Assembly (NCBI GenBank): GCA_963836775.1
Contig: CAWIKR010000003.1
Location: 992,001 to 1,056,000 of the forward strand
Reading direction: 5' to 3'
DNA: 64,000 nt
Source of the DNA: DASQPR01 sp963836775
GTDB lineage: Bacteria; Actinomycetota; Actinomycetes; Mycobacteriales; Micromonosporaceae
Both the position numbers and the translations under genes were made by a program. Below the pieces are notes generated by a model. That model was not told where the DNA came from. It searched no databases and saw only the letters and a program-made list of their open reading frames with translations. Below, in pieces: positions 9,176-18,317 of this stretch (positions are counted from its first letter, which is position 1; the number at the start of each line of letters is the position of its first letter).

Positions 9176-9262
9176 GTAGACAGCGCGAGAGGCCTCACTG
9201 TGGTGCAGACCACTCGGCCGGGGTGCATTTTGCGGTTGTGCCGTGGTCAAGTCACCGGTTGA

Positions 9263-10102
9263 TCAACCTTGCCAGATCGCGCGCACCTGATCGACGACGG
9301 AAGCCGCTTGGGCGTAACCGGCCTTGGCGGAGGGTGCGCGTACCGCGGGGTCGAGCGCGTTCCGGCCGAACGCGGCGGTCGCCGCCTTGTCCGGAAAGAC
9401 CAACGCGACGCTCGCGCCGCCGTCCCGCAGCTTCTGCACCTGGCGCACCGGCGCGGGCAGCGGCCCGGCGCCCTGTGTCATCGGCGCGAGCACCACCACC
9501 TGGTCATATCCGGCCGCGAGATCGGCATTGGCGACCGATCGGAGGCCGCCGTCCATGAAGCGCCGGCCGTTGACCGTCACGCACGGCCAGGCGCCGGGCA
9601 CCGCGCAGCTGGCCGCGACGGCGTCCACCAGGCCGATGCCACTGGACCGGTCGAAGACTACGAACTCGCCGGTCGCGGCATCAACGGCGCTGAGTTTCAG
9701 CGGCGTGAACGGCCAATCATGAACCGGCAGCCGGGCGGCGATGATCTCGCGACGGACCGACTCGGCCGGAGTGTCGGCCTTCAGCGCCATCTTGCCGATG
9801 TGCTGGCGGAACTTCACGTCGTCCTTCCGGAACCGCAGCATGCCGGTGAGGATCGCGACGAACAGCTTGCGGCCCGGATCCACCAGCATTTCGCGGTTCG
9901 GGCCGTCGACCTGGGCGGTGTAGAGGTCGTCGAGGGGTGTGCCGCTGGTCAGCTGCGCACCCGCCGCCGACCCGGCCGACGTGCCCACCACCAGGTCCGC
10001 ATCGGCGAGGTCGACACCATCCTCGGCTAAGCCGGTGAGCAGTCCGATCAGCCAGGCGACTCCGGCGACGCCGCCACCACCCAGAACGAGAGCCTTCGTC
10101 AT
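9263..10102 (-). CDS. Patatin-like phospholipase
   Basis: 279 aa from the ATG at 10102. The protein begins directly with the patatin glycine-rich oxyanion loop (LVLGGGGVAG, residues 7-14). The nucleophile elbow GTSAG has Ser42, and the DGG motif (FMDGGLRSV) supplies the catalytic Asp of the Ser-Asp dyad. It matches the RssA/YlbK-like bacterial patatins (predicted lipid acyl hydrolases). There is no signal peptide, so it is probably cytoplasmic or membrane-peripheral. Monocistronic between the thiolase and RNase D. Confidence 0.92.
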   Translation of the reverse strand: MTKALVLGGGGVAGVAWLIGLLTGLAEDGVDLADADLVVGTSAGSAAGAQLTSGTPLDDLYTAQVDGPNREMLVDPGRKLFVAILTGMLRFRKDDVKFRQHIGKMALKADTPAESVRREIIAARLPVHDWPFTPLKLSAVDAATGEFVVFDRSSGIGLVDAVAASCAVPGAWPCVTVNGRRFMDGGLRSVANADLAAGYDQVVVLAPMTQGAGPLPAPVRQVQKLRDGGASVALVFPDKAATAAFGRNALDPAVRAPSAKAGYAQAASVVDQVRAIWQG

Positions 10103-10200
10103 GGCGAAGACTCTCGCATGGTCGCCGGCAAACCGGAACGGGGCCGGAGGGTCTAGCGGCCGACCGGCCGGTCCACGGTGGACGTGCCCACCCGGGCCGA

Positions 10201-11517
10201 TCAGCCGGCGGCGCTCGCGTCCGGCTCTTCGGTGGTCGGCCGGGCCGCGCTCGCGTCTGCTGTTTCGGCGGCCGGCTGGGCCGCGTCCGGCGGCTGTGCC
10301 GCCGGCGGTGGCGACGGCAGCGCCTCCGCGATCGGCCCGGCCACCAGGCCGACCTGCCACGCCCGCGCGCCGAAACCGCGCAGCGCGGTCGCGATCGACT
10401 CGGCACCACCGTCAGCCGGAGGCTCCCACGCGACCCGCCGCACGAAATCCGGCGTGATCAGGTTTTCCGGTGGCAGGTTGAGATCACCGGCGATGCCATT
10501 GACGGCGGCCCGAACCCGAGCCAGGCGCTCGGCGGCCGCTGGATCCCGCTCCGACCACCGATGCGCCGGCGGCGGCCCGTCATTCTGCACCGGCACCGGC
10601 AAGCCGTCGTTCGGCAGGTCACGGGCCTCGTCCAGCGCCTCGAGCCAGGTCTTGGCGAGGCGCCGCACCGAGCGGCCGCCGAATCCGGGAAGCAACAGCA
10701 GCGACCGCTCGTCCCGCGGATCCATCTCCGCGGCGGCAATGATCGCTGCATCGGCGAGCACCCGGCCCGGCGCGCTGTCCCGCCGGGACGCGACGGCATC
10801 TCTCGCATACCAGAGCGCGCGGACGCGAGACAGCGCCCGTGCCCCGCGCACGCGGTGAATGCCGGACGTCCGGCGCCACGGATCGGCGCGCGGCTTGGGC
10901 GGCAGGCCGCCGAACCGGACCAGGGCGTCGAACTCCTCCGCGGCCCACTCCGCCTTGCCCTGTTTAGCCAGCTCCTCGGCGAGAACGTTGCGCAGGTCGA
11001 CGAGCAGCTCGACATCGAGTGCGGCATAGGTCAGCCAGGAGTCGGGCAGCGGCCGGGTGGACCAGTCGGCCGCCGAGTGATGCTTCTCCAGGCTGTAGCC
11101 CAGCAGCGACTCGGTCAGCGCCGCCAGTCCGACCCGCTCGAAGCCGGCCAGCCGCGCCGCGAGCTCGGTGTCGAACAGCTGCTTCGGGTGCAACCCGATC
11201 TCCGCGAGGCACGGCAGGTCTTGACTGGCCGCATGCAGGACCCACTCGGCGTCCGCGATCGCTTGGGCAAGCGCGGTGAGATCCCCAAACGGCAACGGAT
11301 CAAGCAGTACGCTCCCGGAGCCCTCGCGCCGCAACTGCACCAGGTAGGCGCGGGACGAGTAGCGGTAGCCGGACGCGCGCTCGGCGTCCACGGCGATCGG
11401 TCCGACCCCTCCGGCGAGGGCATCCACCGATCGCTGGAGACCGGCGGCGTCCACGATGGGCGCGGGGGTTCCCTCGCGCGGCGCGACGAGTGGTGTCGCG
11501 TCCCGTACGTCGGTCAT
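10201..11517 (-). CDS. rnd: Ribonuclease D
   Basis: 438 aa from the ATG at 11517 (MTDVRDATPL). The DEDD exonuclease domain shows Exo I (AVDAERASGY), Exo II (LHAASQDLPCL) and Exo III (YAALDVELL, Y-x3-D). An HRDC domain follows (about 215-295, RVRALWYARDAVASRRD...LLPGFGGRSVRR). It trims 3' ends of structured RNAs such as tRNA precursors. The C-terminal tail is Ala/Pro/Glu-rich and low-complexity, longer than in E. coli. Position next to DUF3000, hemE and the fad genes is a conserved actinobacterial neighbourhood. Confidence 0.93.
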   Translation of the reverse strand: MTDVRDATPLVAPREGTPAPIVDAAGLQRSVDALAGGVGPIAVDAERASGYRYSSRAYLVQLRREGSGSVLLDPLPFGDLTALAQAIADAEWVLHAASQDLPCLAEIGLHPKQLFDTELAARLAGFERVGLAALTESLLGYSLEKHHSAADWSTRPLPDSWLTYAALDVELLVDLRNVLAEELAKQGKAEWAAEEFDALVRFGGLPPKPRADPWRRTSGIHRVRGARALSRVRALWYARDAVASRRDSAPGRVLADAAIIAAAEMDPRDERSLLLLPGFGGRSVRRLAKTWLEALDEARDLPNDGLPVPVQNDGPPPAHRWSERDPAAAERLARVRAAVNGIAGDLNLPPENLITPDFVRRVAWEPPADGGAESIATALRGFGARAWQVGLVAGPIAEALPSPPPAAQPPDAAQPAAETADASAARPTTEEPDASAAG

Positions 11518-11754
11518 GCCCTCCAACTTACGGGGGATGGGTGGATGACCGTTGCAGCCGGGTCGGCGCGTCGGTTTGGACAAATTGTCGCGGAGAGGCA
11601 TTCGTGGGTCGTTTTTAGCACGGATTTCCAGCGGAAATGGGTCCACCACAAGGTCTCAGTGACATGTATCGTGCGCTGGCGGCGCAGGCTTCTCAGCTGT
11701 CGCTCAGGCACCACGAGCAACACGTGTCAACCCTTTCCCCCGGAGGCACCCCTC

Positions 11755-12699
11755 ATGTCAGACAACGGCCAGCCGGTCGTGAACCCGGCCGAGGCAACAA
11801 CGCCCGCCGAGTCGTCCGCTTACTCCACTTCGTACCCGACCTCGCCGGCCGCCGACCCGGCTCCGTCGTTCTTCAACCCGGCACCGGCCGCGGTTCCGGC
11901 CGACGCGCCGATCGCGGCGCCGGTCGCGGCCGCGGCTCCGGTGAGCGCGGAGGCGCCGGCAGCCATGGACGTCCCGGCACCGGCGATCCCGCAGCAGCCG
12001 ACCTATGAGGTCCCGGCGGCGCAGCCGACCGTGGCCTACCCGGCTATGCCCGGCGCGGCTCCGGCCGGTCCGGTTCCGCCGGCTCCCGCGTATGCCCCCG
12101 GCTACGCGGCGCCGGTTTCGGCTCCGGCCGGTTACCCGGCCCAGGTTTCGGCTCCTGCGGGTTACCCGGGCCAGGTTTCGGCTCCTGCGGGTTACCCGGG
12201 CCAGGTTTCGGCTCCTGCGGGTTACCCGGGCCAGGTTTCGGCTCCCGCGGGTTACCCGGGCCAGGTTTCGGCTCCCGCCGGTTATCCGGCGGTGCCGGGC
12301 TACCCGGCGGCCGCTCCTCTGGCCCCGGCTCCCAAGAAGGGTCGTGCCGGAATCATCATCGTGTCGATCCTGGCCGTGCTGTTCCTGCTCGGCTCGGTGG
12401 CGATGAGTGGGCTGTTCCTGCGGGCGTCGAGCGACCTGGACAAGCAGAAGAAGACGACCGCGTCCCAGACGACCCAGATCAGCGATCTGAACAAGCAGCT
12501 GACCGACACCAAGTCCCAGCTGACCACGCTTCAGGAGAGCACCAGCGGGCAGATCGCCGACCTGAAGAAGGCGCAGCAGGTCTCCAAGACCTGTGTCGAC
12601 GATGTGGACAAGGTGATCAACTCGAAGACGCAGGCCTCGTTCAACAAGGCGTTCGACACCATGGTCAAGGCCTGCATCGTGGCCAAGGCCGCTCAGTAG
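11755..12699 (+). CDS. Proline/alanine-rich membrane protein with decapeptide repeats and coiled coil
   Basis: 314 aa; GGAGG at 11742-11746 supports the ATG at 11755. The first 195 residues are disordered Pro/Ala-rich sequence with six tandem APAGYPGQVS-type decapeptides (about residues 123-178). Next come a basic KKGR and one membrane helix (AGIIIVSILAVLFLLGSVAMSGLFL, about 200-224). The extracytoplasmic part is a coiled coil (DKQKKTTASQTTQISDLNKQ onward) ending in a small domain with two cysteines (KTCVDDV, KACIVA). Long Pro-rich cytoplasmic tails resemble actinobacterial envelope or septal proteins. Function unknown. Confidence 0.8.
   Translation: MSDNGQPVVNPAEATTPAESSAYSTSYPTSPAADPAPSFFNPAPAAVPADAPIAAPVAAAAPVSAEAPAAMDVPAPAIPQQPTYEVPAAQPTVAYPAMPGAAPAGPVPPAPAYAPGYAAPVSAPAGYPAQVSAPAGYPGQVSAPAGYPGQVSAPAGYPGQVSAPAGYPGQVSAPAGYPAVPGYPAAAPLAPAPKKGRAGIIIVSILAVLFLLGSVAMSGLFLRASSDLDKQKKTTASQTTQISDLNKQLTDTKSQLTTLQESTSGQIADLKKAQQVSKTCVDDVDKVINSKTQASFNKAFDTMVKACIVAKAAQ
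12121..12290 (+). repeat. In-frame 30-bp tandem repeats
   Basis: Five to six 30-bp units, three of them identical at the DNA level, begin at 12121, 12151, 12181, 12211, 12241 and 12271 (last one partial). They encode the decapeptide APAGYPGQVS. Near identity suggests recent expansion by slippage and probable length variation between strains. Confidence 0.9.
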
Positions 12700-12743
12700 T
12701 AGGCCGCCGGCGATAGGCCGCCCAGTAATAGAGCGTGGGATCC

Positions 12744-12782
12744 GCCGCCGCCTTTGTTGCCGCTTGGCAGCGAGGCGGCGGC
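12744..12782. terminator. Bidirectional hairpin
   Basis: GCCGCCGCCT (12744-12753) pairs perfectly with AGGCGGCGGC (12773-12782). It lies between the convergent proline-rich protein and DUF3000 genes. The rest of the 294-bp gap holds no convincing gene. Confidence 0.6.
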
Positions 12783-12993
12783 GCCGTTCTCAGAGGTTCA
12801 CGCACGCGCTGAGCGTCTCGGTTTTCTGCTTTCGGCCACGACGGTTGATCAATAACCGATTTGTCCGGCACTGGGCCGCGGGCCGCCCGCCACCGGGGAG
12901 TCGACTGGGAACGCGGAAAACCAGAAAAAGCCGAGGGGACGCGCCCATCAAGCGCCGGAGCGGTGAGACGACAGAGCGGCGGAGCCGACCGTG

Positions 12994-13563
12994 TCAGGCC
13001 GGAGCGGCGGCCCGATGTTCGATCGTCGAGACACCGGGCGGCGGCAGGCCGGCGGTCGACGCCAGCAGCGCGCACCATGCCTCGACGTGCACGGCGATGC
13101 CCTCGCCGACCGGCGTCCAGGACGCGCGGATCTCCAGGTCAGCGACGGGGGAGCTGCCGCTCAGCTCACCAAACCTGGTCGATACGGTCAGCGTGACGGT
13201 GCCGCCAAGCGCGGTGTATTCGGCCTCGTGGTGATCGAGGGCGTCGGTGAGCCAGCTCCAACCGACGGCGGCCAGCAGCGGATCGGCGGCGATCTCCGAC
13301 TCGAGCTCCGCGGTCACGTAGGTCACCAGGCGCACGGTGCCGCCCCAGGCCGCGTGCCCGGCGGGATCGTGCAGCAGGATCAGCCGGCCGGTCGCCACCT
13401 CGTCGCCGCTCCGGCTGACGGTGCCGCCGAGCGCGTAGGCAAACGGCGCCAGTTTGGTCGGCGCGGGCGCCTCTTCCAGAACAATTTCCGGACGCGCGGC
13501 AACCGCGGCCATCTGCGCGACGGCGCGCGAGAAGGATTCGGGTATCGCTGTCTCCGGCGCCAT
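12994..13563 (-). CDS. DUF3000 protein
   Basis: 189 aa. It matches the actinobacterial DUF3000 family by the sequence around RPEIVLEEAPAPTKLAPFAYALGG and by the LLHDPAGHAAWGG, RLVTYV and DPLLAAVGWSWLTDAL blocks. The family has no known biochemical role. It is almost always found between hemE and rnd, exactly as here, so a link to RNA processing or haem synthesis has been guessed only from location. Divergent from hemE across a 172-bp gap. Confidence 0.88.
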   Translation of the reverse strand: MAPETAIPESFSRAVAQMAAVAARPEIVLEEAPAPTKLAPFAYALGGTVSRSGDEVATGRLILLHDPAGHAAWGGTVRLVTYVTAELESEIAADPLLAAVGWSWLTDALDHHEAEYTALGGTVTLTVSTRFGELSGSSPVADLEIRASWTPVGEGIAVHVEAWCALLASTAGLPPPGVSTIEHRAAAPA

Positions 13564-13735
13564 GCGGGCAGCTTATGGCGCTGAAGAGTGATCAGGTGAC
13601 TTCGGCGCGCCGGGGTTTGCGGCAATCCCGGCGATGGCACCGGAGCAATCCGCCGAAACCCGGCAACCGGCCCGGTAACTCCGGCCCATGTCACGCTCTC
13701 GTGCCTCCGCTGACACCCGCCCGGGTACGCCTGTC

Positions 13736-14770
13736 ATGATGGCGCAAATGAGCATTCCCCCGTTTCTAGCAGCCTGTCGCGGCTTGCCCGTTTCGCGCAC
13801 GCCGGTCTGGTTCATGCGGCAGGCGGGCCGATCTCTTCCGGAGTACCGGGCACTGCGGGCCGGCCACGCCATGCTGGACACCTGCATGCAGCCCGATCTC
13901 GTCTGCGAGATCACCCTGCAGCCGGTTCGACGCCACCAGGTCGATGCCGCGGTCCTGTTCAGCGACATCGTGCTGCCGCTGGCCGCGGCCGGCGTCGGGG
14001 TGGAGATCGTGGCCGGTGTCGGCCCGGTGGTGGCCGAGCCGATTCGCACGATCGAAGATCTGGTACGCATCCCGGAGCTCGCGCCCGAGCAGGTCGGCTA
14101 CATCACCGAGGCGATCCGGCTCCTCACCTCGGAACTCGGTGACACTCCGCTGATCGGGTTTGCCGGTGCTCCGTTCACGCTGGCGAGCTACCTGATCGAG
14201 GGCGGCCCGTCGAAAAACCACGCCAAGACGAAGGCGCTGATGCACGGCCAGCCGGAGCTGTGGCACGCGCTCTGTGCCCGGCTCGTCCAGATCACCTCGA
14301 CGTTCCTGCGGGTGCAGATCGCCGCCGGAGCCGGCGCCGTCCAGCTGTTCGACTCGTGGGCCGGCGCCCTGTCGGAGGCTGATTACCGGAAGTTCGTGAT
14401 GCCGCACTCGGCTCGGGTGCTGGCAGCGGTCGCCGACACCGGGGTGCCGCGGATCCACTTCGGTGTCGACACCGCACAGCTGCTCGGCGCCATGGGCGAG
14501 GCCGGCGCCGATGTCGTCGGCGTCGACTGGCGGACGCCCCTGGACCAGGCCGCGAAGCTGGTGGGGGACCGGTCGCTGCAGGGCAACCTCGATCCGGCGC
14601 TGTTGTTCGCACCGTGGCCGGTGATCGAGTCCGAGGTTCGCCGGATCCTGGCCGAGGGCGCCGCCGCTCGGGGCCACATCTTCAACCTCGGACACGGCGT
14701 GCCGCCGGATGCCGATCCCGCGGTCCTCACCCGGGTTGTCGCGCTGGTGCACGAGCTGACGGGGAAGTAG
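13736..14770 (+). CDS. hemE: Uroporphyrinogen III decarboxylase
   Basis: 344 aa from 13736; ATGs at 13688 and 13748 are alternatives and no clear ribosome site decides. Catalyses uroporphyrinogen III to coproporphyrinogen III in the cytoplasm. Diagnostic motifs: PVWFMRQAGRSLPEYR (substrate-binding Arg residues), FSDI with the conserved Asp, GFAGAPFTLASYLIEGG, QLFDSWAG and FNLGHGVPPDADP near the C-terminus. The stop is 2 bp before the cgoX start, so the two are cotranscribed. Confidence 0.96.
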   Translation: MMAQMSIPPFLAACRGLPVSRTPVWFMRQAGRSLPEYRALRAGHAMLDTCMQPDLVCEITLQPVRRHQVDAAVLFSDIVLPLAAAGVGVEIVAGVGPVVAEPIRTIEDLVRIPELAPEQVGYITEAIRLLTSELGDTPLIGFAGAPFTLASYLIEGGPSKNHAKTKALMHGQPELWHALCARLVQITSTFLRVQIAAGAGAVQLFDSWAGALSEADYRKFVMPHSARVLAAVADTGVPRIHFGVDTAQLLGAMGEAGADVVGVDWRTPLDQAAKLVGDRSLQGNLDPALLFAPWPVIESEVRRILAEGAAARGHIFNLGHGVPPDADPAVLTRVVALVHELTGK

Positions 14771-14772
14771 CC

Positions 14773-16161
14773 GTGCGGATCGTCGTCATCGGAGGTGGCA
14801 TCGCCGGACTGTCGGCGGCGTTGCGGCTGCATGACGAGCTGGGCTCGGCGGCCCGGATCACCGTCATCGACGGTGCCGCCGCTCCGGGTGGCAAGCTGCG
14901 CACCGGCGAGATCGGCGGGCGTGTCGTGGAGAGCGGCGCCGAGACGTTTCTGGCCCGGGCCGCCGACGATCCGTCCGGGGCACCGAGCGCCGCGGTCCGG
15001 CTGGCCCGCCGGGTCGGCCTCGGCGATGCGCTGATCAGTCCCGCGACGCTGTCCGCCGGCATCCTCTGGGACGGCATGCTGCGCTCGATGCCGGCCGGGA
15101 CGCTGATGGGCGTACCCGCTGATCTGGATCGTGTGGACTGGGCGCCGACCGCGACGGCGGACCATGACCTCGGCGGACCCGTCCTGCCCGCTGGCCAGGA
15201 TGCCGCGGTCGGGGCGCTGGTCCGGGCCCGGATGGGCGACGCGATCGTGGACCGGCTGGTGGATCCGCTGCTCGGCGGGGTTTATGCGGGACGGGCCGAC
15301 GACCTGTCGGTGGCCGTCACCATGCCCGGCCTGGCGGCGGCGTTGAGCGTCGAGCACACCCTGCAGGACGCGGTCCGGCACGCGCTGTCGCAACGGGTTC
15401 CGACCACCGGCTCGCCGTTCGCATCCGTTGAGGGCGGCTTGTCCCGGCTGGTCGAAGCAGTGGTCGCCGCGATGCCGGCAGTCACCGTCCGGACCGGCCA
15501 GCCAGTTCGTGCGCTGGCCCGGTCCGGTCTCGGCTGGCGGCTGACGCTGGGATCGACCCGCGATCCGGAGCCGGTCGACGCCGACGCGATCGTGCTGGCG
15601 GTCCCGTCGCACCCGGCGGCCCGCCTGCTCGGCCCGGGGCTGCCGGTGGTTGCCGATCTGGTCGGATCGCTCGACTACGCGAGCATCGGCTTGGTGACGA
15701 TGGTGCTGCCGGACGGCACGCTGGACCGCACCGCGCTGGCCGGCAAGTCGGGAGCGCTGATCCCGGCGATCGAGGGCCACGCCATCAAGGCCGTGACCGT
15801 GTTCAGCAGCAAGTGGCGGCCCCAGCCGGACGGCGCGGTGCTGCTGCGCGCGTCGGTTGGTCGGTACGGCGATCCGGCCGCCCTGGCCTTCGACGACGAG
15901 ACCCTGATGGCCGTGGTGCACGACGACCTTTCGAAGATCGTCGGAGGCCCGTTGCCGCCCGCATTGGACACCCGGGTAAACCGCTGGGGTGGGGCGCTCC
16001 CGCAGTACGCGCCCGGGCATTCGTCCCGGGTGACACTGGCGCGGGCCGCGCTGCCGCCGACGCTGACACTGGCCGGCGCCGCTTACGACGGGGTCGGCAT
16101 CCCGGCCTGCATCGATTCGGGAGAGCGCGCTGCCGCAACCTTGATCGAGCAGTTGAGCTAG
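14773..16161 (+). CDS. cgoX: Coproporphyrinogen III oxidase, HemY/HemG type
   Basis: 462 aa with a GTG start directly after the hemE stop. The N-terminal FAD-binding Rossmann motif VVIGGGIAGLSAALRL (GxGxxG) is followed by APGGKLRT and, near the C-terminus, GAAYDGVGIPACIDSG, typical of the HemY family. In actinobacteria the pathway is coproporphyrin-dependent, so the likely reaction is oxidation of coproporphyrinogen III to coproporphyrin III, not of protoporphyrinogen. The adjacent chdC supports this. Confidence 0.93.
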   Translation: MRIVVIGGGIAGLSAALRLHDELGSAARITVIDGAAAPGGKLRTGEIGGRVVESGAETFLARAADDPSGAPSAAVRLARRVGLGDALISPATLSAGILWDGMLRSMPAGTLMGVPADLDRVDWAPTATADHDLGGPVLPAGQDAAVGALVRARMGDAIVDRLVDPLLGGVYAGRADDLSVAVTMPGLAAALSVEHTLQDAVRHALSQRVPTTGSPFASVEGGLSRLVEAVVAAMPAVTVRTGQPVRALARSGLGWRLTLGSTRDPEPVDADAIVLAVPSHPAARLLGPGLPVVADLVGSLDYASIGLVTMVLPDGTLDRTALAGKSGALIPAIEGHAIKAVTVFSSKWRPQPDGAVLLRASVGRYGDPAALAFDDETLMAVVHDDLSKIVGGPLPPALDTRVNRWGGALPQYAPGHSSRVTLARAALPPTLTLAGAAYDGVGIPACIDSGERAAATLIEQLS

Positions 16162-16221
16162 GGCGTACGGCGGGCCGGCCGACCCGGCCGCACGGCGCCA
16201 CCGCAGCAGGAAGAAGGAGCC

Positions 16222-16929
16222 ATGACCGACAGCGAACAGACCAACGCCGCTCGCATCCGCGAGCTCAACTCGACCCTCCGTTACACGATGTGGTCGGTCT
16301 ATCGTGCGGACGCGCCGCTGCCGGCGCTCCGCGACAATCTGGTCGCCGAGGTCGATTCGCTCTTCGCTCAGCTGGCCGAGAAGGACGTGGTGGTCCGGGG
16401 CACCTACGACGTCGCCGGCCTGCGCGCCGATGCCGACCTGATGATCTGGTGGCACGCGGCCTCCTCGGACGATCTCCAGGATGCCTATGGCCGGTTCCGC
16501 CGCACCACGCTCGGCCAGCACCTCGGGCCGGTGTGGTCGCAGATGGCGTTGCACCGTCCGGCCGAGTTCAACAAGAGCCACCTGCCGGCGTTCCTGGCCG
16601 GCGAGGAGGCGCGGCAGTACCTCTGCGTGTATCCGTTCGTGCGGTCCTACGAGTGGTATCTGCTGCCCGACGAGGAGCGCCGGGACATGCTCGCCGAGCA
16701 CGGCCGGCAGGCCCGCGGCTACCCGGACGTCCGAGCCAACACGGTGGCCAGCTTCGCGCTCGGCGACTACGAGTGGATGCTCGCCTTCGAGGCCGACGAG
16801 CTGCACCGGATCGTCGACCTGATGCGGGATCTGCGGGCATCGCGAGCGCGCCGCCACGTGCGCGAGGAGGTGCCGTTCTTCACCGGCCGGCGCCGGTCCA
16901 CTGCCGAGCTGGTCAACGGGCTCGCCTGA
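16222..16929 (+). CDS. chdC: Coproheme decarboxylase (HemQ)
   Basis: 235 aa; AAGGAG lies just upstream of the ATG. Chlorite-dismutase-like fold. Y137 in CVYPFVRSYEWYLLP is in the position of the catalytic Tyr, and H160 in MLAEHGRQARGYPDV matches the proximal haem ligand of the family. It lacks the Arg-rich chlorite-dismutase active site and belongs to the actinobacterial HemQ group that converts coproheme to haem b with peroxide. Third gene of hemE-cgoX-chdC. The ferrochelatase (cpfC) is not in the window. Confidence 0.93.
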   Translation: MTDSEQTNAARIRELNSTLRYTMWSVYRADAPLPALRDNLVAEVDSLFAQLAEKDVVVRGTYDVAGLRADADLMIWWHAASSDDLQDAYGRFRRTTLGQHLGPVWSQMALHRPAEFNKSHLPAFLAGEEARQYLCVYPFVRSYEWYLLPDEERRDMLAEHGRQARGYPDVRANTVASFALGDYEWMLAFEADELHRIVDLMRDLRASRARRHVREEVPFFTGRRRSTAELVNGLA

Positions 16930-16972
16930 CGGTCACCCGCGCACGTGGTGACGCGACGTAACCCCTAGATGC

Positions 16973-17006
16973 GAAGAGCCCGCCCCCAATCGGGGACGGG
17001 CTCTTC
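16973..17006. terminator. Bidirectional terminator
   Basis: GAAGAGCCCGCCCC (16973-16986) pairs with GGGGACGGGCTCTTC (16992-17006) with one bulged base and a 5-nt loop, followed by TCTT. It lies between the convergent chdC and nitroreductase genes. Confidence 0.85.
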
Positions 17007-17063
17007 TCTTACCAGAGGAGGAGAAAGGTCCAGGCGACGCGCTCCGCCAGCGGTGCGAAAGGT

Positions 17064-17672
17064 CTAGGCGACCGTGACGACCTCGTCGTAGTCCAGCCGC
17101 GGCAGGCGGTCGAACCAGGCGTTCTCGCCCGGCTGGCCGATGTTGACGACCGCGAGCACCTTGTGCTCACCGTCGCCGAAGAACTCGGAGTTGATTCCGT
17201 CGGCGTCGAAGCCGGTCATCGGGCCGGCCGCCAGACCTGCCGCGCGGACGCCCATGATGAAGTAGCCCACCTGCAAGGCCGCGTTGAACTTGGCGGTGCT
17301 CTCGCGCGCCTCGTCGTCGCCGGCGAACGCGTCCCGAGCGCCCGGGAAGATCGGGAAGGTCTTGTGCAGCTCGTCGTGGAAGTTCACGTCCGCGGCCAGC
17401 ACGGCAACCAGCGGGGCGGTGCCGGTCTTGGCCTTGTTGCCCTCGGCCATCAGATCGACCAGCTTGGTGCGGGCGTCGGTAGAGCGCACCAGGACGACCC
17501 GGAGCGGCTGCATGTTCATCGAGGTCGGCGCCCACTTCACCAGGTCGTAGACGGCCTGGATCTGCTCGTCGGTGACCGGAGCATCGGTGAACGAGTTGGC
17601 AGTGCGGGCATTACGGAACAGCAGTTCCTGGGCCTCGGCGGAGAGCGCGAGGTTGGCGACAGCGGTGGTCAC
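17064..17672 (-). CDS. RutE-like nitroreductase/malonic semialdehyde reductase family
   Basis: 202 aa. The GTG at 17672 is chosen because AAGGAG precedes it and the family starts at VANLALSAEAQELLF. FMN-binding nitroreductase fold with KWAPTSMNMQPLRVVLV (FMN phosphate loop), MAEGNKAKT and GLAAGPMTGFDADGI, matching the RutE/HadB branch, an NAD(P)H-dependent reductase of 3-oxo or nitro compounds. The physiological substrate is uncertain because no rut genes are nearby. A MarR-type palindrome lies upstream. Confidence 0.88.
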   Translation of the reverse strand: MTTAVANLALSAEAQELLFRNARTANSFTDAPVTDEQIQAVYDLVKWAPTSMNMQPLRVVLVRSTDARTKLVDLMAEGNKAKTGTAPLVAVLAADVNFHDELHKTFPIFPGARDAFAGDDEARESTAKFNAALQVGYFIMGVRAAGLAAGPMTGFDADGINSEFFGDGEHKVLAVVNIGQPGENAWFDRLPRLDYDEVVTVA

Positions 17673-17782
17673 TAAAACTCCTTGGTGGGGGCCCTGCGAT
17701 GAACGGGGGCACGATGCGAACGTGCTCCACAACAGTGCAGGTCCGGCTGCCGTTCCCGCTACGCTACGTGATGTAGGCCACG

Positions 17783-17802
17783 TTAGTTGCTTAGGCAACT
17801 AA
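17783..17802. promoter_or_regulatory. MarR-type operator palindrome
   Basis: TTAGTTGC-TTAG-GCAACTAA, a perfect inverted repeat with 8-bp arms, lies about 110 bp upstream of the nitroreductase start. It has the form of MarR/HxlR-family sites that often control such reductases; no cognate regulator gene is adjacent. Confidence 0.65.
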
Positions 17803-17820
17803 GTCATTGGTCCCGATACG

Positions 17821-18279
17821 TCATGATCCGGCGTGGCCGGGCCGGCGCATCGGCACGTGCGGAATCCCGTCGTCGAGGAATTCTGGTCCGTCGATCCGAT
17901 ATCCGGCGGCTTCGTAGAGGTCTTTTGCGTACGTCTGGGCGTTAAGCAGTGATTCACGATCACCGATCAATTCGACCGCCCGTCCCAGCAGCCGCTGCGC
18001 ATAGCCACGCCGACGTCCGGCCGGCGCGACCACGACGCGGCCGACGACGGCGGTGCCGTCCGGTTCGTCCAGCACGCGCAGATAGGCGAGAGGACCCGCG
18101 GCGTCCTCGGTGGTCAGCCACAGATGGCGGGCTCCGGGCTCGTCGTCGCGGCCGTCAAGATCCTGGTACGCGCACTCCTGCTCGACGATGAAGACGTCGG
18201 ACCGCAGTTTCAAGATCGCATAAAGGGTACGCGGATCCAGCTGGTCGAAGGTCGCGACATGCATCTGCGGCTCGGTCAC
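17821..18279 (-). CDS. ElaA-like GNAT acetyltransferase
   Basis: 152 aa from the GTG at 18279 (VTEPQMHVATF). The N-terminal LYAILKLRSDVFIVEQECAYQDLDGRD is the ElaA family signature; VGRVVVAPAGRRRGYAQRLLGRA is the acetyl-CoA binding motif A. Cytoplasmic; the substrate of ElaA is unknown. It follows the DUF1579-like gene by 38 bp on the same strand. Confidence 0.88.
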   Translation of the reverse strand: MTEPQMHVATFDQLDPRTLYAILKLRSDVFIVEQECAYQDLDGRDDEPGARHLWLTTEDAAGPLAYLRVLDEPDGTAVVGRVVVAPAGRRRGYAQRLLGRAVELIGDRESLLNAQTYAKDLYEAAGYRIDGPEFLDDGIPHVPMRRPGHAGS

Positions 18280-18317
18280 ACCGGCGAGCCTAGTAGCGGC
18301 CCGATAGGCACATCGAG

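Noticed and set aside
14383..16857. 824-codon minus-strand frame opposite hemE/cgoX/chdC
   Set aside because: Shadow of three well-supported plus-strand haem genes.
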